Positions 50,195 through 58,849 of a DNA stretch of 64,000 bases are shown piece by piece (positions within the stretch are counted from its first letter, which is position 1; every line of letters starts with the position of its first letter). The notes under the pieces are model-generated. The model searched no databases and was not told the DNA's origin. It was given only the letters and a program-made list of their open reading frames with translations. The DNA comes from Chloroflexaceae bacterium (GTDB lineage Bacteria; Chloroflexota; Chloroflexia; Chloroflexales; Chloroflexaceae): assembly GCA_012032475.1 (NCBI GenBank), contig JAAUSY010000003.1:1-64000 (forward strand), in the 5' to 3' direction. The translations under genes and the position numbers were made by a program.

Positions 50195-50247
50195 CATCCT
50201 TATGGCATCCTTATGGGCAGGCCAGCATCCCAAACGCTTCCCAAACG
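50195..50247. promoter_or_regulatory. Two pairs of 11 bp periodic direct repeats, possible KdpE boxes
   Basis: CATCCTTATGG repeats at 50195 and 50206; TCCCAAACG repeats at 50228 and 50239. Both pairs have an 11 bp period, as OmpR-family regulators (such as KdpE) bind tandem half-sites one turn apart. They lie in the divergent gap between kdpF and the decarboxylase genes, so either side could be controlled. A GGAAGAA-type microrepeat follows at about 50280-50310. Confidence 0.5.
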
Positions 50248-50354
50248 TCCGGAGCAACCGAAGGGTGCTACACTGGGGCGGAAGGAAGAAGGAAGAAGGA
50301 AGAAGAAAGAAAAGATGCTCAAAGCAATCTGCCATGCACGAGAGGCTTTTTTCT

Positions 50355-51572
50355 ATGGTTGATACCCTGTTGCAACTTTTTCAGGGCATTGCCACCCTGG
50401 TCGCGTCCGAACCAGCCATCATCGCGGCCCGCATTGGTCTGATGCTGCTGGGGATACTGCTGGTCTATCTCGGACAACGAGGCATTCTGGAGCCGCTCCT
50501 GATGATTCCGATGGGGATGGGGATGTCAGCCATCAATGCCGCGGTGTTGCTGCTCCCCGATGGGCAGCACGGGACGCTCTTTCTCGACCCTATCGTGAGC
50601 GACGGGTCGCCGCTGCTCACCACGCTCCAGGTGGATTTCCTTCAGCCCATCTATACCTTCACCTTCAGCAATGGCCTGATAGCCTGCCTGGTGTTTCTGG
50701 GCATCGGTGTGCTGCTGGATGTCGGCTACGTGCTGGCCCGTCCCTTCGAGAGCATGTTTCTGGCGCTGTGCGCCGAGCTTGGCACGGTGGCGACGTTCCC
50801 CATTGCGGTTGCAATGGGGTTGACCCCCAATGACGCCGCCTCGATTGCGATGGTGGGTGGCGCAGACGGCCCGATGGTACTCTATACCTCGCTGATGCTC
50901 TCGAAAGACCTCTTCGTGCCCATTACGGTGGTGGCCTATCTCTACCTGGGGCTGACCTACGGCGGCTATCCCTATCTCATCAAGCTGCTTGTCCCCAGGC
51001 ACCTCCGCGCCATCGCGCCCCCCATGCGCCCTGCGGGAGCCGCCGTCTCATCCGGGCAGAAGATGGCCTTTGCGGTGGTTGCCTGCACGCTGCTCTGCTT
51101 GCTCTTCCCGGTCGCCGCACCGCTGTTCGTATCGCTCTTTCTGGGGGTGGCAATCCGCGAGTCAGGACTGACCCACTTCGTCAAACTGCTGAGCGAAACC
51201 CTGCTCTATGGGGCAACGTTCTTTCTTGGCCTGCTGCTTGGGGTGCTGTGCAGCGCCACCACCATGCTCGACCCGGTCATCTTCAAACTCCTGGTACTGG
51301 GCATGCTGGCGTTGCTCATCTCTGGCATTGGCGGCATCGCCGGGGGCTATATCCTGTACGTGCTGCGCGGTGGCAAGTACAACCCCACCATTGGCATCGC
51401 CGGGGTTAGCTGTGTGCCCACCACCGCAAAGGTGGCGCAGCAAGCCGTGAGCGAGGTTGCCCCGCACGCCCTGATTTTGCCAGAGGCCCTGGGGGCCAAT
51501 ATCAGCGGAGTCATCACCACCGCAACCCTGGCGGGGGTCTATGTGGTGCTGCTGCCGTTGTTGAACCATTGA
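50355..51572 (+). CDS. oadB: Na+-pumping decarboxylase beta subunit (OadB/MmdB/GcdB type)
   Basis: A 405-residue membrane protein. Seen: about ten helices and the family motifs ASIAMVGGADGPMVLYTS (Asp in the Na+ path) and GIAGVSCVPTTAKVAQQ, then NISGVITTATLAGVYVVLL. The beta subunit couples decarboxylation of a biotin-bound carboxyl group to Na+ export. The alpha subunit with its carboxyltransferase is not in the window. ATG 50355 (LLQLFQGI...) fits the family start; ATG 50334 and a much longer frame are less likely. The true substrate (oxaloacetate, methylmalonyl-CoA or glutaconyl-CoA) cannot be told. Confidence 0.9.
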   Translation: MVDTLLQLFQGIATLVASEPAIIAARIGLMLLGILLVYLGQRGILEPLLMIPMGMGMSAINAAVLLLPDGQHGTLFLDPIVSDGSPLLTTLQVDFLQPIYTFTFSNGLIACLVFLGIGVLLDVGYVLARPFESMFLALCAELGTVATFPIAVAMGLTPNDAASIAMVGGADGPMVLYTSLMLSKDLFVPITVVAYLYLGLTYGGYPYLIKLLVPRHLRAIAPPMRPAGAAVSSGQKMAFAVVACTLLCLLFPVAAPLFVSLFLGVAIRESGLTHFVKLLSETLLYGATFFLGLLLGVLCSATTMLDPVIFKLLVLGMLALLISGIGGIAGGYILYVLRGGKYNPTIGIAGVSCVPTTAKVAQQAVSEVAPHALILPEALGANISGVITTATLAGVYVVLLPLLNH

Positions 51573-51601
51573 GTCTATGTTCAAGCAAGAAGGAGGGGAC
51601 C

Positions 51602-51799
51602 ATGACATTCGGCACTTCAGTCATCTTTGCGCTGCTGGCCTATGCCCTGGCAGCCGTGATTTCCCTGGGGGTGGCGCTCATCATCAAAGGACTGGGTATG
51701 GTCATCCGCTTTCAGCGTCCCCCGGCCGCGGCAGTGGTGCCACGGCCACGCCCACCAGCGGCCGTCCCCCACGCTGAGTCCGCCGTGGCGGAATCGTAG
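51602..51799 (+). CDS. OadG-like small membrane subunit
   Basis: A 65-residue protein with one helix (SVIFALLAYALAAVISLGVALI) and a Pro/Ala-rich soluble tail. AAGGAGGGG precedes ATG 51602. Its position after the beta subunit and its layout fit a gamma subunit of the decarboxylase, though sequence similarity is weak. Confidence 0.6.
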   Translation: MTFGTSVIFALLAYALAAVISLGVALIIKGLGMVIRFQRPPAAAVVPRPRPPAAVPHAESAVAES

Positions 51800-51841
51800 G
51801 AGAGTCAGGGAAAGCCGACGGGAAGGAGCAGGGAAAGTACG

Positions 51842-52516
51842 ATGCGCTCTGATTTGATTGAGGCAATACTTCACCTGGATGAGCACCTGCGGGTGTTCGT
51901 CCAGAACTATGGTCTATGGACGTACGGACTTCTTTTTCTGATTGTCTTCTGTGAAACGGGAGTTGTAGTCACCCCCTTCCTGCCGGGGGATTCGCTGCTG
52001 TTCGCGGCGGGAACACTGGCGGCCCTCCCAGACGGATTGCACGTGGTCTGGCTGTGCCTGCTGCTCCTGGTGGCAGCCGTTGCGGGGGACACCGTCAACT
52101 ACTGGGTGGGGGCCATCGTTGGTCCGCGTGTGTTCAACGAACGCATCCCCTTCCTGAAGCGGGAATACCTCGAACGCACCCATGCCTTCTACGAGCGACA
52201 CGGGGGGAAGACCGTTATCCTGGCCCGTTTCATCCCGATCATCCGCACCTTCGCGCCCTTCGTGGCCGGAGTGGGCCGTATGACCTACGGTCGCTTTCTC
52301 ATCTACAACGTGGTGGGCGGAGCCACGTGGGTCTTGCTGTTCGTGCTGGCAGGCTATTTCTTTGGCACCATCCCTGTGGTGCAGCGAAACTTCGAGCTGG
52401 TGATGGTCGCCATCATTGCCATCTCGCTGTTGCCGGGGGTCTTCGCCTACGCGCATCACCGCCTTGCAGCCTGGGGCGAGCGTCTGGGAGGCCAACCAAC
52501 CAGGAGTGTGGAATAG
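51842..52516 (+). CDS. DedA-family (SNARE-associated/VTT) membrane protein
   Basis: A 224-residue protein. Seen: ETGVVVTPFLPGDSLLFAAG, the DedA hallmark, then VNYWVGAIVGPRVF, FYERHGGKTVILARFIPIIRT (with the conserved Arg) and FLIYNVVGGATWVLLFVLAG. DedA proteins move or flip lipids such as undecaprenyl phosphate or phosphatidylethanolamine. GGAAGGAG precedes ATG 51842. The next gene, hppA, follows closely. Confidence 0.93.
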   Translation: MRSDLIEAILHLDEHLRVFVQNYGLWTYGLLFLIVFCETGVVVTPFLPGDSLLFAAGTLAALPDGLHVVWLCLLLLVAAVAGDTVNYWVGAIVGPRVFNERIPFLKREYLERTHAFYERHGGKTVILARFIPIIRTFAPFVAGVGRMTYGRFLIYNVVGGATWVLLFVLAGYFFGTIPVVQRNFELVMVAIIAISLLPGVFAYAHHRLAAWGERLGGQPTRSVE

Positions 52517-52547
52517 GTTCTTCAGTTGGAGGAAAGTTACGGAGGCT

Positions 52548-54890
52548 ATGGAAGGATTGACATCTTTTGAGACGGCCGCAGTCTGGGGCGTGCTGGTCAT
52601 TTCGCTCATTGGTATCGGCTATGCGTTCTGGCTCCGGAGCCAGATACTGGCTCAGAAAAAAGGCACGGAAGAGATGCGGCGGGTCTGGGGGTTTATCAAG
52701 GCTGGCGCGAATGCCTACTTGAGCCGCCAGTTCCGCACCATCATGATTCTCATTGTGGTGCTGACTTTTGTGCTGGCCGCCAGTGTCATCATTATCCCCC
52801 CCACCCACGAGGCCACCCAGCGCTTTGGCGATGCTGCCACGGTGTGGGTCGCAGTCGGGCGGGCGGTCGCGTTCCTGATGGGTTCGCTCTTCTCGTATGC
52901 GGTGGGCTTTGTCGGGATGAACGTGGCCGTTGAAGGCAACGTGCGCGTGGCCGAAGCGGCCCGCAAAGGGTATAACCGGGCGATGCAAACCGCCTATCGC
53001 TCCGGGACGGTGACCGGTATGCTGACGGTCGGATTGGGGTTACTTGGGGGCACGCTCATCTTCATGGTGTTCGGGTTGGCCGCGCCCGATGCGTTGCTTG
53101 GGTTTGGCTTTGGCGGCTCACTCATCGCGCTCTTCATGCGCGTGGGCGGCGGTATCTATACCAAGGCTGCCGATGTGGGCGCCGACCTGGTGGGCAAGGT
53201 TGAGGCCGGTATCCCCGAAGACGACCCGCGCAACGCGGCGGTGATTGCCGACCTGGTGGGCGACAACGTGGGCGACTGCGCCGGGATGGCCGCCGATGTC
53301 TTCGAGAGCTTCGAGGTCACCATTGTCTCGGCGCTGATTCTGGGGCTGATGCTCGGTGACGCAGCGGCAGGCAAGCTCTTCGATGGAGCCTATGACCTGC
53401 GCTTCGTCATCTTCCCGCTCATCCTCCGCGGCATCGGGGTCATTGCCTCGGTGATTGGCAATACCGTGGTGAAAACCGATGAGAAACGACGGAACGCCAT
53501 GGCCGCGATGAATCGTGGGTTCTACCTGGCTGCCGCCATCTGCGTGGCAGGGTTTGCCGTAGTGACCCAGTTCTATATGATTGATCCGTCCACTGGCGCG
53601 GTAGACTGGCGTCCTTTCCTGGCAACGCTGGCCGGGATTGTGCTGGCGGTGGTGCTCGACAAAGTCACGGAATATTTCACCTCGACCCACTTCAACCCCG
53701 TGCAAGAGGTGAGCCGATCATCGCTCACTGGCTCGGCCACGAACATTCTCTCTGGCCTGGCCCTGGGCATGGAATCAAGCGTGTGGGCCATTGTCGTCAT
53801 CGGTGGCTCCATTCTTGCGTCCGTGCTCATCTATGGCGGCGAGCCTGAAACAACCCGCTTCACGGCCATTCTCTACGGCGTATCGCTCACCGGCATCGGG
53901 ATGCTCACACTCACCGGCAACACCATCTCGATGGACAGCTTCGGCCCCATCTCCGACAACGCCAACGGCATTGGCGAGATGGCCGGGCTGGAAAAGGAGG
54001 CCCGCCGGGTGATGGACGACCTGGACGCCGTGGGTAACACGACCAAAGCTGTGACCAAGGGCATTGCCATCGGTTCGGCGGTCATCGCGGCGGTGGCCCT
54101 GTTCGGCTCGTTCCTCACCGATGTAGGCAAGGTGCAACAGCAGTTGGGTCTGCCACCGCTCACCGGTATCAACGTGGCAGCGCCGATGGTATTCATCGGG
54201 TTGCTGATTGGCGGGGCCGTGCCGATGCTCTTCTCATCGCTCACCATTCGCGCCGTGTCGCGGGCCGCCGCGCAGATTGTCAACGAGGTGCGGCGGCAGT
54301 TCCGCATCCCCGGTGTGATGGAAGGCACGACCACGCCTGACTATGCACGGGCCGTCAGCATTTCGACCACCGCAGCGCAGAAAGAACTGGTGAGCCTGGG
54401 ACTGATTGCCGTGCTGGTGCCGGTGCTGGTCGGGTTCCTGCTGGGAGTGGAGGCGTTGGGCGGCTTCCTGGCGGGTATCATCCTGTCCGGCCAGTTGATG
54501 GCGGTGTTTCAGTCCAATGCCGGTGGCGCGTGGGACAATGCCAAGAAGTATATCGAAGAGGGCAACCACGGCGGCAAACACTCCGACCCCCACAAGGCAG
54601 CGGTGGTGGGCGACACCGTGGGCGACCCGCTGAAGGACACGGCCGGGCCGGCCCTCAACCCGATGATCAAGGTCATCAACCTGGTATCGCTCATCATTGC
54701 GCCGATTATCGTGACGGTGCGCCTGCCCGACCAACCGGTCGGGGCCGGGGTGCTCGTGGCAATGGTAGTCTGCCTGGCCGCCCTCGTCTGGGCTATCTGG
54801 CAGAGCAAGCGCGAAGGTGAGCAGATGGCCGGGGAGGTCATTGAGGCCGGGGAGGTCATCGAGGCCGTGGTGGCCCCTGGTCAGTCGTAA
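52548..54890 (+). CDS. hppA: Membrane-bound H+-pumping pyrophosphatase, K+-independent type
   Basis: A 780-residue pump with about 16 helices. Seen: DVGADLVGKVEAGIPEDDPRNA and VIADLVGDNVGDCAGMAADVFE (Mg-PPi and Asp cluster), GPISDNANGIGEMAG and GGAWDNAKKYIEEGNHGG with DTVGDPLKDTAGP. The diagnostic site reads GNTTKAVTKG: Lys rather than Ala marks the K+-independent class. It turns pyrophosphate into a proton gradient. ATG 52548 (MEGLTSF) with GGAGG is preferred; the longer frame overlaps the DedA gene. The C-terminus carries a duplicated EVIEAGEVIEAV from a repeat. Confidence 0.95.
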   Translation: MEGLTSFETAAVWGVLVISLIGIGYAFWLRSQILAQKKGTEEMRRVWGFIKAGANAYLSRQFRTIMILIVVLTFVLAASVIIIPPTHEATQRFGDAATVWVAVGRAVAFLMGSLFSYAVGFVGMNVAVEGNVRVAEAARKGYNRAMQTAYRSGTVTGMLTVGLGLLGGTLIFMVFGLAAPDALLGFGFGGSLIALFMRVGGGIYTKAADVGADLVGKVEAGIPEDDPRNAAVIADLVGDNVGDCAGMAADVFESFEVTIVSALILGLMLGDAAAGKLFDGAYDLRFVIFPLILRGIGVIASVIGNTVVKTDEKRRNAMAAMNRGFYLAAAICVAGFAVVTQFYMIDPSTGAVDWRPFLATLAGIVLAVVLDKVTEYFTSTHFNPVQEVSRSSLTGSATNILSGLALGMESSVWAIVVIGGSILASVLIYGGEPETTRFTAILYGVSLTGIGMLTLTGNTISMDSFGPISDNANGIGEMAGLEKEARRVMDDLDAVGNTTKAVTKGIAIGSAVIAAVALFGSFLTDVGKVQQQLGLPPLTGINVAAPMVFIGLLIGGAVPMLFSSLTIRAVSRAAAQIVNEVRRQFRIPGVMEGTTTPDYARAVSISTTAAQKELVSLGLIAVLVPVLVGFLLGVEALGGFLAGIILSGQLMAVFQSNAGGAWDNAKKYIEEGNHGGKHSDPHKAAVVGDTVGDPLKDTAGPALNPMIKVINLVSLIIAPIIVTVRLPDQPVGAGVLVAMVVCLAALVWAIWQSKREGEQMAGEVIEAGEVIEAVVAPGQS

Positions 54891-54902
54891 TCGCCCGCAG
54901 GA

Positions 54903-54937
54903 GGTCCGGCAGCTTCGGCCATAGGGGCTGCCGGACC
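54903..54937. terminator. Perfect 11 bp hairpin after hppA
   Basis: GGTCCGGCAGC (54903-54913) pairs fully with GCTGCCGGACC (54927-54937) around a 13-base loop. No T-run follows, so termination is uncertain, but its place just after hppA fits. Confidence 0.5.
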
Positions 54938-54959
54938 AGAGACATTCCCGGAGGCTCGA

Positions 54960-54989
54960 TTGCCGCTATCCACCGCACCACGGTATAAT
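54960..54989 (+). promoter_or_regulatory. Promoter of a leaderless kinase mRNA
   Basis: TTGCCG (54960-54965), 18 bp and a perfect TATAAT (54984-54989). Transcription starting about seven bases downstream would begin at the ATG itself (54996). No ribosome site precedes that ATG. Confidence 0.7.
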
Positions 54990-54995
54990 AGAGTT

Positions 54996-56549
54996 ATGCA
55001 CACGAACACCGCCAGACCCAACCCCTCGGCCCTCCCGCTCCCCGTCTCTGAGCGGGGGTTGCCGAGCTTTCCCGCTGCACTACCCGCTTCGATGCGAGGA
55101 GGACTCTGGGTTGGCAGTATGGCGCTGGTCACGTTGCTCCTGCTGCTGCTGCGCCCCTACATCCAGCACTCCACCGCGGCACTGCTCTACCTTCCCGTCA
55201 TCCTGGTCAACGCGGTGGTGTCGGGGCTGTGGGTGGGCATCGGGGCCTCGCTTCTGGCCTTTGCGGCGCTCAACTACTTCTTCATGCCACCCTACCATGC
55301 CATCGGCATCACCTCGGCTGAGGATGCCGTACGCCTGAGCACCTTCCTCTGCGTCGCCGTGGTCGTGAGCGGGTTGGCCGGGCGGTCCCGCGACCACGCG
55401 TCCCGCGCCATGCGCCACGCGGCTCACCTCGATGCCCTCTACCGCCTCAGCCAGGCCATCAGTGCCGAAGTAGAACTGGAGCGCACCCTACCGATCATCA
55501 CCGACACCACCGTACGATTGCTCCACGTGCAGGCATGCCAGATTGCGCTGCGAGACGAAACAGGTGCGGTGGTTGCGCAAGCATGCAGCGGCACGTTGCC
55601 CACTGAGGATACGCAAGATACGCAAGGATGGCTCATCGAGTTGCCCATCCAGTCCGCCGGGCACCCTATCGGTACGCTGCGGGTGGGACACCGCGAAAGC
55701 GCTCAACCGCTCACCCCCTCGGAACGTGACCTGCTCCAGATGATTGCCACACAGGTGGCACTGGTACTCGAACGCGCCAGGTTGGTGGAAGCAGCCCGCC
55801 ACGCCAGTGCCCTCGCAGAGGCCAACCACCTCAAATCGGCGCTGCTCTCGTCGGTCTCGCACGACCTGCGGACACCACTGGCCGTGATGAAAGGGGCCGT
55901 CTCGAACCTGCTTGATGAGACGGTTCCATGGGAGCCGGGCATGCAGCGTGAGCTACTCACTTCGATTGACGAGGAGATTACCCACCTCAATCGGCTCGTG
56001 GGCGATTTGCTGGTGATGTCGCGCATCGAAGCCGGCGCGCTGGAGCAGTCCCGCAGTTGGCACGACCTGCCCGACCTGGCAGAACAGGTGCTCGCACGGC
56101 TGGCGTCGCAGCTAGCGCACCACCGCGTCACACTTGATGTACCGCCCGACCTGCCACCGGTGCGCATCACCTACACCCACATTGACGGTGTGCTCGCCAA
56201 CCTGCTGGAAAACGCGGCCCACTACACCCCGCCGGGCACGGCCATCACCCTCCGCGCCCACGAATGTGGCAACACCCTCCTGGTGGAGGTGCTGGACGAG
56301 GGGCCGGGCTTCCCCGATGTGGTGCTGCCACGTGTCTTCGAGAAGTTCGTGCGCGGGAGCGGCAGTGAACGCCACACCGATGGCAGCGGGTTGGGGTTGG
56401 CAATCTGCAAGGGGTTGGTCGAGGCGCACGGGGGTACTATCTCGGCCGAAAACCGCGTCGGGGGTGGCGTGCGCATCGCCTTCACGCTGCCATGCGAAGG
56501 CCCCACCGAAATGCCCACGGCGGGGCCGGGGACAGAGGGGGCCCGATGA
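54996..56549 (+). CDS. KdpD-like sensor histidine kinase (DUF4118, GAF, HisKA)
   Basis: A 517-residue kinase without the N-terminal KdpD/USP domains. Seen: four helices of the DUF4118 type (GSMALVTLLLLLLRPYIQHS ... NYFFMPPYHAIGI), a GAF domain (about 165-285), HisKA with SSVSHDLRTPLAVMKG and HATPase_c with VLANLLENAAHYTPPG and DEGPGFPDVVLPRVFEKF. It is translated with the following regulator (ATGA overlap). It may be a second, kdp-independent copy with a different signal. The ATG lies within seven bases of the TATAAT box, so its mRNA is probably leaderless. Confidence 0.93.
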   Translation: MHTNTARPNPSALPLPVSERGLPSFPAALPASMRGGLWVGSMALVTLLLLLLRPYIQHSTAALLYLPVILVNAVVSGLWVGIGASLLAFAALNYFFMPPYHAIGITSAEDAVRLSTFLCVAVVVSGLAGRSRDHASRAMRHAAHLDALYRLSQAISAEVELERTLPIITDTTVRLLHVQACQIALRDETGAVVAQACSGTLPTEDTQDTQGWLIELPIQSAGHPIGTLRVGHRESAQPLTPSERDLLQMIATQVALVLERARLVEAARHASALAEANHLKSALLSSVSHDLRTPLAVMKGAVSNLLDETVPWEPGMQRELLTSIDEEITHLNRLVGDLLVMSRIEAGALEQSRSWHDLPDLAEQVLARLASQLAHHRVTLDVPPDLPPVRITYTHIDGVLANLLENAAHYTPPGTAITLRAHECGNTLLVEVLDEGPGFPDVVLPRVFEKFVRGSGSERHTDGSGLGLAICKGLVEAHGGTISAENRVGGGVRIAFTLPCEGPTEMPTAGPGTEGAR

Positions 56550-57235
56550 ACATGCGCATTCTGGTCGTGGATGATGAGCCGCAGATGCGGCGTATGCTCA
56601 AGACCGGGCTGAGCGTGCGCGGCTATGAGGTGATGGGAGCGGATGATGGTCTGGCGGCCCTGGACGCCATCGTCAGCTGGCGACCCGACGTGGTGGTGCT
56701 CGACCTGGGGCTGCCGGTGCTGGATGGGTTGGAGGTGTGTCGTCGGGTGCGGGGGTGGTCGCAAGTTCCCATCATCGTGCTGAGCGTGCGCGACCAGGAA
56801 CAGGACAAGGTGACCGCGCTTGACCTGGGAGCCGACGACTACCTCACCAAGCCGTTCGGGATGGACGAGTTGCTGGCGCGCATTCGGGTGGCACTGCGGC
56901 ACGCGGCTCGCCTGAATGCCACGGAGGAGCCGGTGTGTACCTTTGGTGATCTTCAGATTGACCGCGCCCATCGGCGCGTGACGGTGCGGGGGCAGGAAAT
57001 TCATCTCACCCCGACGGAGTATGAATTGCTGCACACCCTCACGGCGCACGCCGGCAAGGTGCTGACCCATCGCTGGTTGCTGCGGACGGTGTGGGGGCCG
57101 GCCTATGAGCAGGATACGCCCACGCTGCGGGTCTTTATGACGCAGTTGCGCCACAAGATTGAGTCGGTCCCCGCGAAGCCCTGCTACATCCTGACTGAGC
57201 CAGGTATTGGCTACCGCTTCAACTTGCAAGGATAA
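56546..57235 (+). CDS. OmpR-type (KdpE-like) response regulator
   Basis: A 229-residue regulator. Seen: a receiver (ILVVDDEPQMRRM; PDVVVLDLGLPVLDG; DDYLTKPFG) and winged HTH (LTPTEYELLHTLTAHAG ... QLRHKIESVPAKPCYILTEP). It is close in style to KdpE at 41832-42551 but distinct. ATG 56546 overlaps the kinase stop. The upstream frame from 56492 lies within the kinase. Confidence 0.93.
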   Translation: MNMRILVVDDEPQMRRMLKTGLSVRGYEVMGADDGLAALDAIVSWRPDVVVLDLGLPVLDGLEVCRRVRGWSQVPIIVLSVRDQEQDKVTALDLGADDYLTKPFGMDELLARIRVALRHAARLNATEEPVCTFGDLQIDRAHRRVTVRGQEIHLTPTEYELLHTLTAHAGKVLTHRWLLRTVWGPAYEQDTPTLRVFMTQLRHKIESVPAKPCYILTEPGIGYRFNLQG

Positions 57236-57463
57236 AGCCCGGTGCCCATAAACCTCTAGACCCGACAACCGCCATAGGCGGCAATGGAGGTGACCAACGT
57301 GGTATAATAGCGGGAACATAGCCCTGAATTCCATCGCCTGTGGACAGCAACTCAGACCGCCTCCTGTGGCAGTGCTGGATGAAGCAGGAATGACCAACGT
57401 GTGCCCATGGCGTCCCACCGGGACCAGGCCGTTGGAGCCACGTAGAAAGTCGCAGCAGCAAGG

Positions 57464-58831
57464 GTGTCTGCTCCAGCACATATTCTGGTTGACCAGCTCG
57501 TAGACCGTTTGCGCCTGCTTTGCGCTTCCCCTTCAACCAGCGGGCAGATGCATCAGCTTCAGACCACCGCACGGGTCGTGGCAAATCTGATGCATCGGGT
57601 GGGGCTGGATGTCAAGATGGAGCGGACGAGCGGCGCGCCGGTGATACTGGGGTGGCGCATGGGACGCCATCCCTTTACCCTGCTGCTCTACCATCACTAC
57701 GACGTTGCCCCCCCAGGCCCCTGGCGCGACTGGCAGCACGAGCCGTTTCAGCTTGCCGAGCGCGAGGGCAAAATCTACGGTCGGGGGGTGGCGCATGGCA
57801 AGGGACCGCTCATGGCGCACCTCCAGGCCATCCAGGCCTTGCTGAAGGCAGAAGGAACCCTTCCCCACGGGGTCATCGTGGTCGTTGAGGGCGAACACCT
57901 GCTTGGTAGCCCCCATCTGGAGGCGGTGATTCGCCGCTACGCCAGCACGGGCGAGGTGCATGCCTGCCTGGGGAGTGGGGGCGAACGCGATAGCACCGGG
58001 CGACCTTTTTGCTACCATGGCAGCAAAGGGTTGCTTCAAGTGCGCCTCACGGCGAAGGGAGCGGCGGTTCCGCTGCCTTCTGGCCTGTCGGCCAGCGTGA
58101 CCAACCCCCTCTGGCGGTTGGTCTGGGCGCTGTCGGAAGTGAAGGGAGCCGATGAAGATATCCGTATCAGTGGGTTCTATGACCGGGTGGAGGGGCCGGG
58201 CCGCAACGAGCGTTCGCTCCTGCGCCAGGTGCGCTTCAACGAAGCCGAACGGCTCGCTGCCTGGGGTATCCCCGGTTTTCTCTTCGACATGAGTGGGGCC
58301 GCGCTCGTCCGCACCGAAGTGACCCTGCCAACCTGCAACCTGTCTTCCCTGCACGTTGAACCAGTGCATACGACCGCGGGTATCCCCACCACCGCCTCGG
58401 CCCAACTCGATTTTCACCTGGTTCCGAAGCAGGAGCCGGAAGAAGTATTTGACCTGCTTCGCAAGCACCTGGAGGCGCGTCTTTTCAGTGATATCGTGGT
58501 CGAGAAACTCCCAGGAAGCTACGCCCCGGTCCAGAGCCGGGGCGATGAGCCGTTTATTCAGCACCTTGCGGCAGCAGGAACACCGGTCTATGGGGGACCC
58601 CTGCCGGTGCTGCCGTTGGGTACCTTCTCGCAACCCCTGAGCCTCCTGTCGCGCTACCTGAATGCGCCGGTGGCGAGCCTTGCCGTGGCCCGCCACGATA
58701 GCCAGGAGCACGGCCCCAACGAACACCTCTCCCCCGAAGACCTGGTGAACCACGGGCAACTCTTGCTCGAATTGATGACCACCACCAGCACCTCGGTGCA
58801 AGAAGTGGTCATGCAAGAAGAGCATGCGTGA
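57464..58831 (+). CDS. M20-family metallopeptidase-like protein with altered metal ligands
   Basis: A 455-residue protein. It follows the M20/CPG2 layout: LLLYHHYDVAPPG (His and Asp present), then GRGVAHGKG, where the bridging Asp is His, VVVEGEHLLGSPHLE, where the Glu-Glu pair is Glu-His, and a C-terminal HDSQEHGPNEHLSP with the expected His. The third ligand region reads ACLGSGGERD. Two or more metal-site residues differ from the family, so it may be inactive, bind a different metal or act on another substrate. The GTG start has only weak AAGG upstream. No partner gene is clear. Confidence 0.8.
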   Translation: MSAPAHILVDQLVDRLRLLCASPSTSGQMHQLQTTARVVANLMHRVGLDVKMERTSGAPVILGWRMGRHPFTLLLYHHYDVAPPGPWRDWQHEPFQLAEREGKIYGRGVAHGKGPLMAHLQAIQALLKAEGTLPHGVIVVVEGEHLLGSPHLEAVIRRYASTGEVHACLGSGGERDSTGRPFCYHGSKGLLQVRLTAKGAAVPLPSGLSASVTNPLWRLVWALSEVKGADEDIRISGFYDRVEGPGRNERSLLRQVRFNEAERLAAWGIPGFLFDMSGAALVRTEVTLPTCNLSSLHVEPVHTTAGIPTTASAQLDFHLVPKQEPEEVFDLLRKHLEARLFSDIVVEKLPGSYAPVQSRGDEPFIQHLAAAGTPVYGGPLPVLPLGTFSQPLSLLSRYLNAPVASLAVARHDSQEHGPNEHLSPEDLVNHGQLLLELMTTTSTSVQEVVMQEEHA

Positions 58832-58849
58832 GCTTTGCGCGTTTGCGGG

